Shown here: one piece after another, positions 16,393-24,019 of the stretch | Position numbering within the stretch: position 1 is the stretch's first letter | Layout: each line of letters starts with the position of its first letter | NCBI GenBank assembly: GCA_900767375.1 | Contig: CAAFYX010000078.1 | Span: 1 to 24,858, forward strand | Source: Rikenellaceae bacterium | Lineage (GTDB): Bacteria; Bacteroidota; Bacteroidia; Bacteroidales; UBA932 | DNA length: 24,858 bases | Reading direction: 5' to 3' | The notes under the pieces: generated by a model | What the model was told of the DNA's origin: nothing | Seen by the model: only the letters and a program-made list of their open reading frames with translations | Database searches by the model: none | Position numbers and translations under genes: made by a program

Positions 16393-17409
16393 TCAGAACT
16401 GCTTCTTGACGTTTTCGAGGGCGGCGATGAGCTTGTCGCACCAGGCGTCGAACTCGGGGTCTTCGACCTGGAGGGACGGGTGCGCGAGGATATTGTCAAT
16501 GGTGCCGCGGATACCCTGCTCGAAGCGGACGGTGGGGGTGAAGCCGGGCACTGCGCGCTTCAGCTTGGAATTGTCAAAGATCACGCTGGCGGCCTTGTCA
16601 CCGATCAGGCTGCCGGTGAAGTCGTAGTCGCTGACGGCGGCGAGGAAGTCGGAGGCCACGTAGTACGGGATGAATTCGACGTCGAGGGCATCCGCCACTG
16701 CGGCGTAGATCTGGTTCCAGGTCAGGGTCTCGTCGCCGGTGATCTGGAAGGCGTTGCCGATGGCGTGCGGGTTGCCCATAAGCCCGACGAATCCTTTTGC
16801 GAAGTCGGTGTTGTGGGTGACGGTCCAGAGGGAGGTGCCGTCGCCGTGGACGATGACCGGCTTGCCTTCAAGCATTCGCTTGAGCACCTGCCAGGAGCCT
16901 TTCTTGCCGTGGACTCCGATAGGGACGGAACGGTCGTCGTATGTATGTGACGGGCGGATGATGGTCACGGGATAGCCCTCCTCACGATATTTGCCCATCA
17001 GGAAATCCTCGCATGCAGCCTTGTTGCGTGAGTACTCCCAGTACGGGTTCATCAGCGGGGTGCCTTCGGTGATGAATGGGCTGAGGCATGGCTTCTGGTA
17101 GGCCGATGCCGAGCTGATGTACATATACTGCTTCGTGGTGTCATGGAAAAGACGCCAGTCGCGCTCCACCTGATCGGGCGTAAAGCCGATGAAGTCGCAG
17201 ACACAGTCCCAGAGCATTCCCTGGAGCTTGCGGGCCACGTCCTCTTCATCATTGACGTCGGCGTTTATGACATTCACTCCGTCAGGCACGGCCTCGGAGC
17301 GGTTGCCTCTGTTGAGGAGCCAGAGATCCCATTCTCCTTCGGCAGCCAGCTTTCTGGTGATGGCGGCGCTGATGGTGCCGGTCCCGCCGATGAACAATGC
17401 TTTTCTCAT
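16393..17409 (-). CDS. NAD-dependent epimerase/dehydratase-like protein (extended SDR)
   Basis: 338 aa. The N terminus has a Rossmann nucleotide-binding loop (LFIGGTGTIS, residues 6-14, close to TGxxGxxG), an acidic strand end (NADVND), the YISSASAY segment, and the catalytic pair Tyr126-x3-Lys130 (YSRNK). TIIRPSHTY and HGDGTSLWTVTHNTDFAKG are typical of the atypical/extended SDR group related to NAD-dependent epimerases and chloroplast-type mRNA-binding homologues. Substrate is probably a nucleotide sugar, but this cannot be deduced. Last gene of the minus-strand operon, 10 bp after the lytic transglycosylase gene. No signal peptide, so cytoplasmic. Confidence 0.8.
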   Translation of the reverse strand: MRKALFIGGTGTISAAITRKLAAEGEWDLWLLNRGNRSEAVPDGVNVINADVNDEEDVARKLQGMLWDCVCDFIGFTPDQVERDWRLFHDTTKQYMYISSASAYQKPCLSPFITEGTPLMNPYWEYSRNKAACEDFLMGKYREEGYPVTIIRPSHTYDDRSVPIGVHGKKGSWQVLKRMLEGKPVIVHGDGTSLWTVTHNTDFAKGFVGLMGNPHAIGNAFQITGDETLTWNQIYAAVADALDVEFIPYYVASDFLAAVSDYDFTGSLIGDKAASVIFDNSKLKRAVPGFTPTVRFEQGIRGTIDNILAHPSLQVEDPEFDAWCDKLIAALENVKKQF

Positions 17410-17419
17410 ATCGGCAGAT

Positions 17420-18346
17420 TTATCTGTAGACGGCTGGCTTGACCCAGGCGCGGCTGTGGGCGACTGTCTCGGCGGGGTCGTAGTCCTCGGCCGCGACGTC
17501 CGGTATGGAGATGTAATATGTATGCCTGTCCTTGTTCACGAGCTTGGAGTCACGCAGCCAGAGGTTGGCGCGTTTCAGCTGGTTGTAGGTCACGCCGTGC
17601 TCCTCGGCGAAGTCCACGAGGCTCTCGATGGGGCCGGTGACCGTGACCTCGTCGCGCTCCGGGATGTATGGATAGAGGCTTGAAGGGGTGAACGTGAAGC
17701 CGAAAGCCGAAGGGTTTTCGAAGTACATCTTTGCTGCAAGGATCCTGAACATGTAGCGGGCGGTCTCTTCAGGGAGCCAGAGGTCGAGGGCGTTCTTCTG
17801 ATGCTGGTCGCTGAGGCGCTTGGAGATGCCGGCCTGGCCGGCGTTGTAGCTGGCGGCGACCGTCATCCAGTTGCCGTATTTCGAATATGCCTCCTTGAGA
17901 TATGTGCAGGCGGCGCGTGTGGCTTTCTCGGTGTTGTAGCGCTCGTCGACCTCACCGTCGACGATGAGCCCGTAGCCCTTGGCCGTTTCCTTCATGAACT
18001 GCCAGAAACCGGCGGCTCCTGCGGCTGAGACAGCCTTCGGGTCGACGTTGCTCTCGATGACCATCAGATACTTCAGGTCATCGGGGATGCCTTTCTGTTT
18101 CAGGATGGGCTCTATCTGTGGAAAATAGCGGTTCGCGCGTTTGATCATCAGAACGGAGTTCGTGTGCATGTAGCAGAACGCGATGAGCTCGCGGTCCATC
18201 CGCTCGCGCATCTCGCCGGTGTTGAACTTTACGGTGTCACCCGCAAAGACGATGTATGCCGGAACTTTCGGCTGGGCGTTCAAGCTGGACTGTGAGGATG
18301 CAAATACGGCAAACGCCGCTATGATGATGGCCAGTGTCCGTTTCAT
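17420..18346 (-). CDS. MltD-like lytic transglycosylase (SLT domain)
   Basis: 308 aa with a type I signal peptide (MKRTLAIIIAAFAVFASSQS, cleavage near ALNAQ-type motif LNAQ at 22-25). The lysozyme-like SLT domain spans about 75-215: the catalytic Glu98 sits in LMVIESN, followed by AGAAGFWQFM (109-118) and AASYNAG (164-170), the three signature blocks of family 1 transglycosylases. The enzyme cleaves the MurNAc-GlcNAc bond of peptidoglycan to form 1,6-anhydro ends. The C-terminal part (about 250-295, LVDFAEEHGVTYNQLKRAN, then YYISIP) is a LysM-like peptidoglycan-binding repeat, as in MltD. It starts 6 bp after the stop of the upstream lipoprotein gene, so the two are co-transcribed. Confidence 0.88.
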   Translation of the reverse strand: MKRTLAIIIAAFAVFASSQSSLNAQPKVPAYIVFAGDTVKFNTGEMRERMDRELIAFCYMHTNSVLMIKRANRYFPQIEPILKQKGIPDDLKYLMVIESNVDPKAVSAAGAAGFWQFMKETAKGYGLIVDGEVDERYNTEKATRAACTYLKEAYSKYGNWMTVAASYNAGQAGISKRLSDQHQKNALDLWLPEETARYMFRILAAKMYFENPSAFGFTFTPSSLYPYIPERDEVTVTGPIESLVDFAEEHGVTYNQLKRANLWLRDSKLVNKDRHTYYISIPDVAAEDYDPAETVAHSRAWVKPAVYR

Positions 18347-18352
18347 GTCTGA

Positions 18353-19981
18353 TTAGTTGGTTTCGTTGAAGTCGGCGTAGCGTTCCAGCTCGCCTGTCTT
18401 GAAAAAGAAGAAATGCTCTCCAGGGCCTTCGTATGAGGTGGCCTGGGTGTCCAGGAACCATCTTCTGTAGTGCCTGTATTTGCCTGAGAAGCCAGGTACG
18501 TTGACAGTTGCGCTGTACCAGTCATCAGGGTAATTGAATGAGTAAACTCCCTGGTAGAAGTTATAGGCTACCTTGTTCACAGCTTCAGATACCGGATGCC
18601 CGGCGTCATAGACATTGCTGAACTCGCTGTAATATGAGTGGGAGGATGTGGTGTTGGTAAGCCAGAGGCAGGTCTCCGTCTTCTGTGTGCCGATGTAGAT
18701 TTCGGTGTCGTTCTTGAAGTCTTCCGGGAAGACTATTCCCGCTTTCTTGAATATGCTGAGCAGGGACTCGTCCGGAGTGGATTTCTTGTAGTAATTGATG
18801 ATGGTTTCCAGCTCTGCCGTCGTCAGCTGGGTCTCCCGTGCAGCAGTGATGGCATCCGAGGAGTTGGAAGGTTTGGAAATGTTGAATGATGAGAAGAGCC
18901 ATTCGTTCTCGTACCAGGTTTTCTTGCTCTTTATGTTCTCAAACATCATTTCCAAGGTTTTTCCTGTGTCTGTCCTGTTCCATACAGATGATGTGCCGAT
19001 CCGGAGATATGCTCCGCGGATCTGGCATCTTGTATGGTCGTAGTCGTAGTTTACGGCATTTATGTTCATAAAGTCGCAGAGCTTCTCCATACCCCTCAGA
19101 CAGGTCTCGACCATTGTGGTGGCATTCTCATTGGCATAGTAAAGGTATGCAAATGCGAGCGAGAGCGCGGCCTCGGTGGCCACCTTGGCCCTGAAGGACT
19201 CGCGGTCGGTGTAGCCCAGGTATTCCCAAGGGTATGCGTCGAAGACCGTGAGGTCGTAGACCTGGAGGATGTTGATCTTCCTCTCGTGATATGTGAAGTA
19301 TGAGAGCGGATCGATGATGTCCTCGACATACGTAAGGGCGTTCAGGCGGGCTTCTGTCCCGTTTACGATGGTCTTGGCCCAGTCATTGATGATTCCGATG
19401 ATGGCCTCGTCGGAGTTTTCCTGCTTGAGCGCTTCCAGGATGAGGCTGTATGTCTCCAGATTCTGGAAATACATCAAGTTGGTCTTCGAGTTGAGGGCCT
19501 GGACCTGTGTCGCCAGGATATTGATTTGCGCTTCATCCACCTGCTTCTGGATCTTGAGCATGTCCTCGTACATGTTGTCCAGCTTGTCATTAATCTCGTC
19601 GAGGGAGGAAATGATCTGGTCCAGTTTTATCTGTATCTGCTCGGACTCCGACGGAGTGTCCATTCCGAGCAGTCCCTTGATGAAGGACGTCGCCTTTGAC
19701 TTTGCATAGCTCGTGGCGCTGTTCTTTGCGGCGGTCCATGCCTGCTGTGCGATGTACGAGCCTATGGATGCGATGATAGGGGCTATCTGATGTCTGCCGT
19801 CCGGGATATACGGATAGTCCTCGCTGGCACCGGTGAACTGGTAAGGAATGGCTTCCGGTGCGGGGATTGTGAAATCGAATCCGGCCTCCTCTGAAGGTTG
19901 TGGGTCGTCTGGTTCAATTTCATTGTAGCAGCTCACTGCGAATGCGATGAGCGGAAGTAATGCGAGAAGTCTGATTTTCAT
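18353..19981 (-). CDS. Helical lipoprotein of unknown function
   Basis: 542 aa from ATG 19981 (MKIRLLALLPLIAFAVSC, lipidated Cys18). Upstream in-frame starts lie on or before the -7 box and are unlikely. After a Pro/Glu/Asp-rich linker comes a helical region from about 68: a Gly/Ala-rich amphipathic helix (IIASIGSYIAQQAWTAAKN), then a coiled coil (IQIKLDQIISSLDEINDKL, DMLKIQKQVDEAQINI), and a hydrophobic helix near 255-275 (AALSLAFAYLYYANE). The C-terminal third is rich in Tyr, Trp and Asn and looks beta-structured. I do not recognise the family. The order of long helices followed by a beta-rich end recalls helical pore-forming proteins, but no toxin motif proves it. First gene of the operon with the lytic transglycosylase and the epimerase-like protein. 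Confidence 0.7.
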   Translation of the reverse strand: MKIRLLALLPLIAFAVSCYNEIEPDDPQPSEEAGFDFTIPAPEAIPYQFTGASEDYPYIPDGRHQIAPIIASIGSYIAQQAWTAAKNSATSYAKSKATSFIKGLLGMDTPSESEQIQIKLDQIISSLDEINDKLDNMYEDMLKIQKQVDEAQINILATQVQALNSKTNLMYFQNLETYSLILEALKQENSDEAIIGIINDWAKTIVNGTEARLNALTYVEDIIDPLSYFTYHERKINILQVYDLTVFDAYPWEYLGYTDRESFRAKVATEAALSLAFAYLYYANENATTMVETCLRGMEKLCDFMNINAVNYDYDHTRCQIRGAYLRIGTSSVWNRTDTGKTLEMMFENIKSKKTWYENEWLFSSFNISKPSNSSDAITAARETQLTTAELETIINYYKKSTPDESLLSIFKKAGIVFPEDFKNDTEIYIGTQKTETCLWLTNTTSSHSYYSEFSNVYDAGHPVSEAVNKVAYNFYQGVYSFNYPDDWYSATVNVPGFSGKYRHYRRWFLDTQATSYEGPGEHFFFFKTGELERYADFNETN

Positions 19982-20023
19982 TTTTATTGTGATTTTACTA
20001 TTTAAACACATAGAGATATGCTG

Positions 20024-20031
20024 CAAATATA
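20024..20031 (-). promoter_or_regulatory. -7 box for the helical lipoprotein operon
   Basis: On the minus strand TATATTTG matches TAnnTTTG. No TTTG is found at the -33 distance. Predicted start near 20017, giving a leader of about 36 nt to ATG 19981. Confidence 0.5.
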
Positions 20032-20065
20032 GGCAAAAACTTGTGAATTGGCGGGATAATATGAA

Positions 20066-20098
20066 AGAAGCGGCAGCCGTCATCAGGCCGCCGCTTCT
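20066..20098 (-). terminator. Possible terminator of tRNA-Ser
   Basis: Stem AGAAGCGGC (20066-20074) pairs perfectly with GCCGCTTCT (20090-20098) around a 15-base loop. In the minus direction it is followed by TTTCAT, a short T run. It lies 3 bp past the tRNA 3' end and upstream of the lipoprotein promoter. Confidence 0.55.
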
Positions 20099-20100
20099 GC

Positions 20101-20187
20101 GGAAAGAGGGGGATTCGAACCCCCGAACCCCTTTGGGAGGTCACGCGCTTTCCAGACGCGCCTCTTCAGCCACTCGAGCATCTTTCC
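20101..20187 (-). tRNA. tRNA-Ser (anticodon GGA)
   Basis: 87 nt on the minus strand. Acceptor GGAAAGA pairs with TCTTTCC; the D arm contains GAGTGGCTGAAGAG; the anticodon loop is CTGGAAA, giving GGA; a long variable arm and the T arm GGGGG-TTCGAAT-CCCCC follow. The long variable arm and the loop agree with bacterial serine tRNAs reading UCC/UCU. The CCA tail is not encoded, so the tRNA depends on the CCA-adding enzyme, whose gene starts about 500 bp away. Confidence 0.95.
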
Positions 20188-20225
20188 ATTGAGGTTTTGC
20201 GGGTGCAAATATAAACAAAAAATGT

Positions 20226-20233
20226 TAACTTTG
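20226..20233 (+). promoter_or_regulatory. -7 box of the HsdR_N-like / cca / xer operon
   Basis: TAACTTTG fits TAnnTTTG. The -33 position is not conserved. The predicted start near 20240 gives about 24 nt of leader to ATG 20264 and argues against upstream in-frame starts. Confidence 0.45.
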
Positions 20234-20263
20234 TATGTTTGTAGGAAAAACTTGCAGAACAGA

Positions 20264-20683
20264 ATGCCCGATTCCATGATTTATGACCCGCTGAGACGGA
20301 AGGACGTCGCCCTTACCCCGGAAGAGAGGGTGAGGCAGTGGTTCATTGACCTTCTGAGGACAAGCGCCCAGGTCCCGGCCCATCAGATGATGAGCGAGGT
20401 GCAGCTTCAGTACGGCTCAGGCAAGGTCTGGCGTGCCGACATAGTCGTCTACGGCCACGGCGGCAGGCCTCTGGCCGTAGTCGAGTGCAAACGCCCCGAC
20501 GTGGAGATCACAAAGGAGGTCCTCGAGCAGGCTCTCAGGTACAACATAGTCCTGGACGTTCCCTTCCTTTTCCTTACAAACGGCCAGCTTACCTACATCT
20601 GCCGCAGGAACGGCGACTCTTACGAGTTCCTCGACAAGGCACCTGTTTACGAAGAAATGCTCCACTGGAGCGACCCAAAATAG
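20264..20683 (+). CDS. Stand-alone HsdR N-terminal-like PD-(D/E)XK protein
   Basis: 139 aa from ATG 20264. It resembles the type I restriction enzyme R-protein N-terminal domain (HSDR_N_2): EERVRQWFIDLL, MSEVQLQY (Glu45), RADIVVY (Asp59) and LAVVECK (Glu74, Lys76). The E...D...ExK set is the complete PD-(D/E)XK nuclease site. It continues with EQALRYNIVLDVPFLFLTNG, also typical of this domain. There is no helicase domain and no adjacent hsdM or hsdS gene, so it is not a working type I system. The same small protein is common in Bacteroidota; its real role is unknown, possibly DNA or RNA processing. It is 9 bp upstream of the CCA-adding enzyme gene. Confidence 0.8.
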   Translation: MPDSMIYDPLRRKDVALTPEERVRQWFIDLLRTSAQVPAHQMMSEVQLQYGSGKVWRADIVVYGHGGRPLAVVECKRPDVEITKEVLEQALRYNIVLDVPFLFLTNGQLTYICRRNGDSYEFLDKAPVYEEMLHWSDPK

Positions 20684-20692
20684 AATCCAGCA

Positions 20693-22213
20693 ATGCCGAC
20701 CATAACAGAAGGCTTCCTCGACAAGCCCATTTTCAGAATAGTCTCCGAGTGCGCCGCCGAGCAGGGCGTGAGGGCCTTCGTCATCGGAGGTTTCGTCCGC
20801 GACTGCTTCCTCGGCAGGAAGTGCAATGACATCGACATAGTGGTGGAGGGCAGCGGCATAGACTTCGCCACGGCAGTGGGCGCGAAGACCGGTAAGAACG
20901 TTTCCTATTTCAGGAATTTCGGCACCGCGATGCTCCGCTATCACGGTGACGAGATCGAGTTCGTAGGCGCCCGCAAGGAGTCCTACCGCCGCGAGTCGCG
21001 CAAGCCCATCGTTGAGAACGGCTCCCTTCAGGACGATCAGCTGAGGCGTGATTTCACCATCAATGCCATGGCCTTCAGCCTCCAGCAGGACAGCTTCGGC
21101 GAGCTGGTCGATCCGTTCGGGGGCATCCGTGACCTTACTTCCGGCATCATCCGCACTCCGCTCGACCCTGACACTACATACTCCGACGACCCTCTCAGGA
21201 TGCTCAGGGCGATCCGTTTCGCCACGAAGCTCAGCACTCCCGAGCTCCAGTTCACCATCGTTCCGGAATCCCTGGAGTCAATGAAACGGATGCGCGACAG
21301 GCTCACCATCCTTTCCAAGGAGCGCATCGTCGAGGAGCTGAACAAGATGCTCGTCACCCCGCGTCCGTCCATGGCGTTCCGCCTGATGGACGAGACGGGG
21401 CTTCTGGAATACGTCCTTCCTCAGCTCTCCGCCCTGAAGGGCGTGGAGACCATCGACGGACGCGGCCACAAGGAGAACTTCTCCCACACCCTGGCTGTTC
21501 TGGACAATGTCGCCGCCGCGGAGTCCGCCGCTATCGCCAAGGGCCTCCTGAAGGACTACACGGCGGAGATCGACGGCTCCGGATTCGTGGAGTCCGTCCG
21601 CACGGAGCCCAATGTCTGGCTCCGCTGGGCCGCCCTCCTTCACGACATCGGCAAGCCCGCATCCAAGAAATACGAGAACGGCCTCGGCTGGACTTTCCAC
21701 GGCCACGAGATAATCGGCGGCCGTATGGTCCAGAAGATCTTCAAGGACCTGATGATGCCTCTGAACGAGAAGATGAAGTATGTGCAGAAACTGGTCCGTC
21801 TGCATCTCCGCCCGATCGCGCTGGTCGACGACGGCGTGACGGACTCGGCTGTACGCCGGCTACTGTTCGATGCCGCCAACGACATCGATGACCTGATGCT
21901 CCTGTGCAATGCCGACATCACCTCCAAGAATCCGGTGAAGGTCGCCCGTATCAAGAGCAATTTCGAGCTTGTCCGCCAGAAGATGGCCGATGTCCAGGCC
22001 AAGGACGACTACCGCAACTGGAAGAATCCTATCACCGGCGAGTATATAATGGAAACCTTCGGCATCGGTCCCGGAAAGGCCATCGGTGTCATAAAGGAAT
22101 ACGTAAAGGAAGCCATCCTGAACGGAGAGATAGAAAACGACTTCGCGGCCGCCTCCGCCCTCATGCTGAAGCGCGCGGCGGAGCCGGACCTGGCCCTCAC
22201 CCCCAGGGCCTGA
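20693..22213 (+). CDS. cca: CCA tRNA nucleotidyltransferase with HD domain
   Basis: 506 aa. It adds or repairs the 3' CCA of tRNAs using CTP and ATP. The class II nucleotidyltransferase head shows GGFVRD (32-37), the catalytic pair DID (Asp46, Asp48), and RRDFTINAMAF (118-128) for nucleotide selection. A neck/body region follows with DPLRMLRAIRFA (166-177). An HD phosphohydrolase domain occupies the C-terminal half, with HKENFSHTL (259-267) and LLHDIGK (His317-Asp318), plus HGHE. HD-containing CCA enzymes of this length are normal in Bacteroidota. The nearby tRNAs lack encoded CCA. Co-transcribed with the nuclease-like gene upstream and the recombinase downstream. Confidence 0.93.
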   Translation: MPTITEGFLDKPIFRIVSECAAEQGVRAFVIGGFVRDCFLGRKCNDIDIVVEGSGIDFATAVGAKTGKNVSYFRNFGTAMLRYHGDEIEFVGARKESYRRESRKPIVENGSLQDDQLRRDFTINAMAFSLQQDSFGELVDPFGGIRDLTSGIIRTPLDPDTTYSDDPLRMLRAIRFATKLSTPELQFTIVPESLESMKRMRDRLTILSKERIVEELNKMLVTPRPSMAFRLMDETGLLEYVLPQLSALKGVETIDGRGHKENFSHTLAVLDNVAAAESAAIAKGLLKDYTAEIDGSGFVESVRTEPNVWLRWAALLHDIGKPASKKYENGLGWTFHGHEIIGGRMVQKIFKDLMMPLNEKMKYVQKLVRLHLRPIALVDDGVTDSAVRRLLFDAANDIDDLMLLCNADITSKNPVKVARIKSNFELVRQKMADVQAKDDYRNWKNPITGEYIMETFGIGPGKAIGVIKEYVKEAILNGEIENDFAAASALMLKRAAEPDLALTPRA

Positions 22214-22231
22214 TCATGTTTGCCAGGGCCA

Positions 22232-23221
22232 ATGTCCACAGAGTCAGTCAAATACCTTCAGTACATAGCCACGGTGCGCCGCTATTCCGAACGCACCCGG
22301 GCCGTTTATGAAGATGTGCTGAAGGACTTTGAGGATTTCCTTTCGGAAGGGGAGGAAGGGGAGCCGGATGTCATCTCCGGCCTGACCCCTCAGATGGTCC
22401 GGAGCTATGAAGTCCATCTCCTCGATGCCCGTAAGCTCAGCTCCCGCACCGTGAACCTCCATCTCTCGGTGCTCAGCGGTTTCTGCCGTTTTCTGATGAT
22501 GTCAGGCAGCATCAATTCCAATCCCGTCCGCCTCGTCACCCGCCCGAAGACCGAGAAGCGTCTGCCGGAGTTCTATCGTGACGCTTCTATGGATGAATAT
22601 TTCCTCGGGACAGCCCACTCCGCCTCACGCGACGAGCTGGACATCCTCCGCACCTTCAGCTCTCCGTGCCAGTCCGACAGGGCCGCACGCGCCCTTTACG
22701 AGAGGCGCCTGCGGCGTCTGATTGTCTCGCTGCTCCACGCCACTGGCATCCGTCGCGCGGAGCTGATTGGCCTTAATGTGGCGGACTGCGACTTTTCCCG
22801 CGGCATGCTCAAGGTCAATGGCAAAGGCGACAAGATGCGTGAGGTCCCCCTGGTGGGGGAGGTTGCCGATGAGATCGAACTTTATCTGGAGGCGGCGGAG
22901 CATTTCTTCGGATGCGGCCGCGAAGGCTCCCGGCCTCTCCTCCTCACCCCGGCCGGCGCCCGCCTGTATCCAGTCTATGTGGACCGTGCGATAAAGACGG
23001 AGCTCGGCGGCGCCTCCGGCATCACCGGCCGCAAGTCCCCTCACGTCCTCCGCCACACCCTGGCCACGTCGCTCCTTAACGACGGCTCCGACCTGAACTC
23101 CATCAAGGAGCTCCTCGGCCATTCCTCCCTCGCCGCCACCCAGGTCTACACCCACAACTCCATCGAGAAGCTCAAGAAAGTCTACTCCCAGGCCCATCCC
23201 CGCGCCAGCAAGGACAAATAG
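22232..23221 (+). CDS. XerC/XerD-like tyrosine recombinase
   Basis: 329 aa from ATG 22232. A TTG at 22220 could add four residues but is less likely. The N-terminal SAM-like core-binding domain spans about 5-100 (YLQYIATVRRYSERTRAVY, LSSRTVNLHLSVLSGF). The catalytic domain holds Arg174 (TGIRRAEL), Lys198 (GKGDK), His271-x2-Arg274 (HVLRHTLATSLL), His297 (LLGHSSL) and the nucleophile Tyr306 (VYTHNS). All six active-site positions are present. Size and motifs fit XerC/XerD, which resolve chromosome dimers at dif. Whether this is the housekeeping Xer or a paralog cannot be told here. It starts 18 bp after cca. A dense palindrome field begins 62 bp downstream. Confidence 0.85.
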   Translation: MSTESVKYLQYIATVRRYSERTRAVYEDVLKDFEDFLSEGEEGEPDVISGLTPQMVRSYEVHLLDARKLSSRTVNLHLSVLSGFCRFLMMSGSINSNPVRLVTRPKTEKRLPEFYRDASMDEYFLGTAHSASRDELDILRTFSSPCQSDRAARALYERRLRRLIVSLLHATGIRRAELIGLNVADCDFSRGMLKVNGKGDKMREVPLVGEVADEIELYLEAAEHFFGCGREGSRPLLLTPAGARLYPVYVDRAIKTELGGASGITGRKSPHVLRHTLATSLLNDGSDLNSIKELLGHSSLAATQVYTHNSIEKLKKVYSQAHPRASKDK

Positions 23222-23283
23222 ATCTCATGACCCGTTCTTCTGCGCGGACAGATGAATTGACAGCAGTCCGTCTCCCATGATTC

Positions 23284-23319
23284 GCGACTGCAAAGAAAAC
23301 GGCAATTCTTTGCAGTCGC
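23284..23319. repeat. 14-bp perfect hairpin, TGCAAAGAA family, copy 1
   Basis: GCGACTGCAAAGAA (23284-23297), eight-base loop, TTCTTTGCAGTCGC (23306-23319). It shares its TGCAAAGAA/TTCTTTGCA core with the hairpin at 23358 but has a different outer stem, a compensatory pattern that suggests the structure, not just the sequence, is conserved. Confidence 0.85.
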
Positions 23320-23357
23320 AACCAATATTTTCTCCAAATACCCTCAAATTCCGTTTT

Positions 23358-23389
23358 GAGTGCAAAGAATCGCCATATTCTTTGCACTC
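23358..23389. repeat. 13-bp perfect hairpin, TGCAAAGAA family, copy 2
   Basis: GAGTGCAAAGAAT (23358-23370), loop CGCCAT, ATTCTTTGCACTC (23377-23389). The core arms lie exactly 72 bp from those of copy 1 (23289 to 23361, and 23306 to 23378). Confidence 0.85.
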
Positions 23390-23413
23390 ACCAATCTTCC
23401 TCTGCCGCATCAC

Positions 23414-23782
23414 GGAAACCGCCGCCCTGTTTAGCGGTGTTGGTTTCCAATACCCCTACGTAGACCGCCCTCAGTGACCCATCCCGGAAACCAACCCGCT
23501 CCCAAGACCCATTGGTTTCCATCCACCCCTCCCAGACCACCCTCAGTGGCACATCCCGGAAACCAACCCGCTTCCAGGGCCCATTGGTTTCCATCCACCC
23601 CTCCCTGACGTCTCTCTGTGGCATATCCCGGAAACCAATCCGCTCCCAAGGCCCTTTGGTTTCCAATACCCCTACGCAGACCGCTCTCTGTGGCCTGTTC
23701 CGGAAACCAATCCGCTCCCAAGGCCCTTTGGTTTCCATTTACCCCTTCCAGACCGCCCTCAGTGGCCTGTTCAGGAAACCAA
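23414..23782. repeat. 72-bp tandem repeat array of GGAAACCAA/TTGGTTTCC palindromes
   Basis: GGAAACC starts at 23414, 23486, 23558, 23630, 23702 and 23774, always 72 bp apart. TTGGTTTCC starts at 23440, 23512, 23584, 23656 and 23728, again 72 bp apart. Each pair forms a 9-bp stem around a 17-base loop with a CCGCT[C/T]CCA core; the first copy has a 7-8-bp stem and a different loop with its own ACCGC/GCGGT dyad. The segments between dyads are also similar between copies (CCCTCAGTGGC, CTCTCTGTGGC), so this is a true tandem repeat and not a CRISPR. The last copy lacks its right arm. Confidence 0.9.
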
Positions 23783-23944
23783 GTGTGCCGGGAGGGCGGA
23801 AGCGGACAGCCCGGACGGGTGGCGGGCAGTGTCGGCCCGGGCTCCAAACAGCCCGGGCCGGTTACGCTGCCCGACATTCCGGCGGACGGTCGTCCGACGG
23901 AACTGCCCGCCGCCTCTCCTCCCGCCTCTGCCCGAACTCCCCTC

Positions 23945-24017
23945 CGCATTAACCTTCGACTTTTGTTAGAAGGTTGTGGGCCAAAAGGGCAGAAATCGCA
24001 TTAACCTTCGACTTTTG
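23945..24017. repeat. 21-bp direct repeat pair
   Basis: An identical 21-bp segment (CGCATTAACC...CTTTTG) occurs at 23945-23965 and 23997-24017, 52 bp apart. The first copy is followed by AAGGTT, which pairs with AACCTT inside the repeat, giving a small stem. Confidence 0.85.
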
Positions 24018-24019
24018 GT

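Noticed and set aside
20264..20683. Type I restriction-modification system
   Set aside because: Only the N-terminal nuclease-like domain is present; no helicase region, methylase or specificity gene is nearby.
23414..23782. CRISPR array
   Set aside because: The repeats are regularly spaced, but the DNA between dyads is itself repeated, the dyad arms are only 9 bp, and no cas gene is present.
23414..23782. Integron attC sites
   Set aside because: attC sites are separated by gene cassettes and have bulged R and L boxes; here the dyads are 72 bp apart with nothing between them and lack these boxes.
23388..23952. Long open frames on both strands over the 72-bp array
   Set aside because: The frames exist because the repeat length is a multiple of three and the DNA is GC-rich without stops; several overlapping frames on both strands are open at once and none has a promoter or a plausible start.
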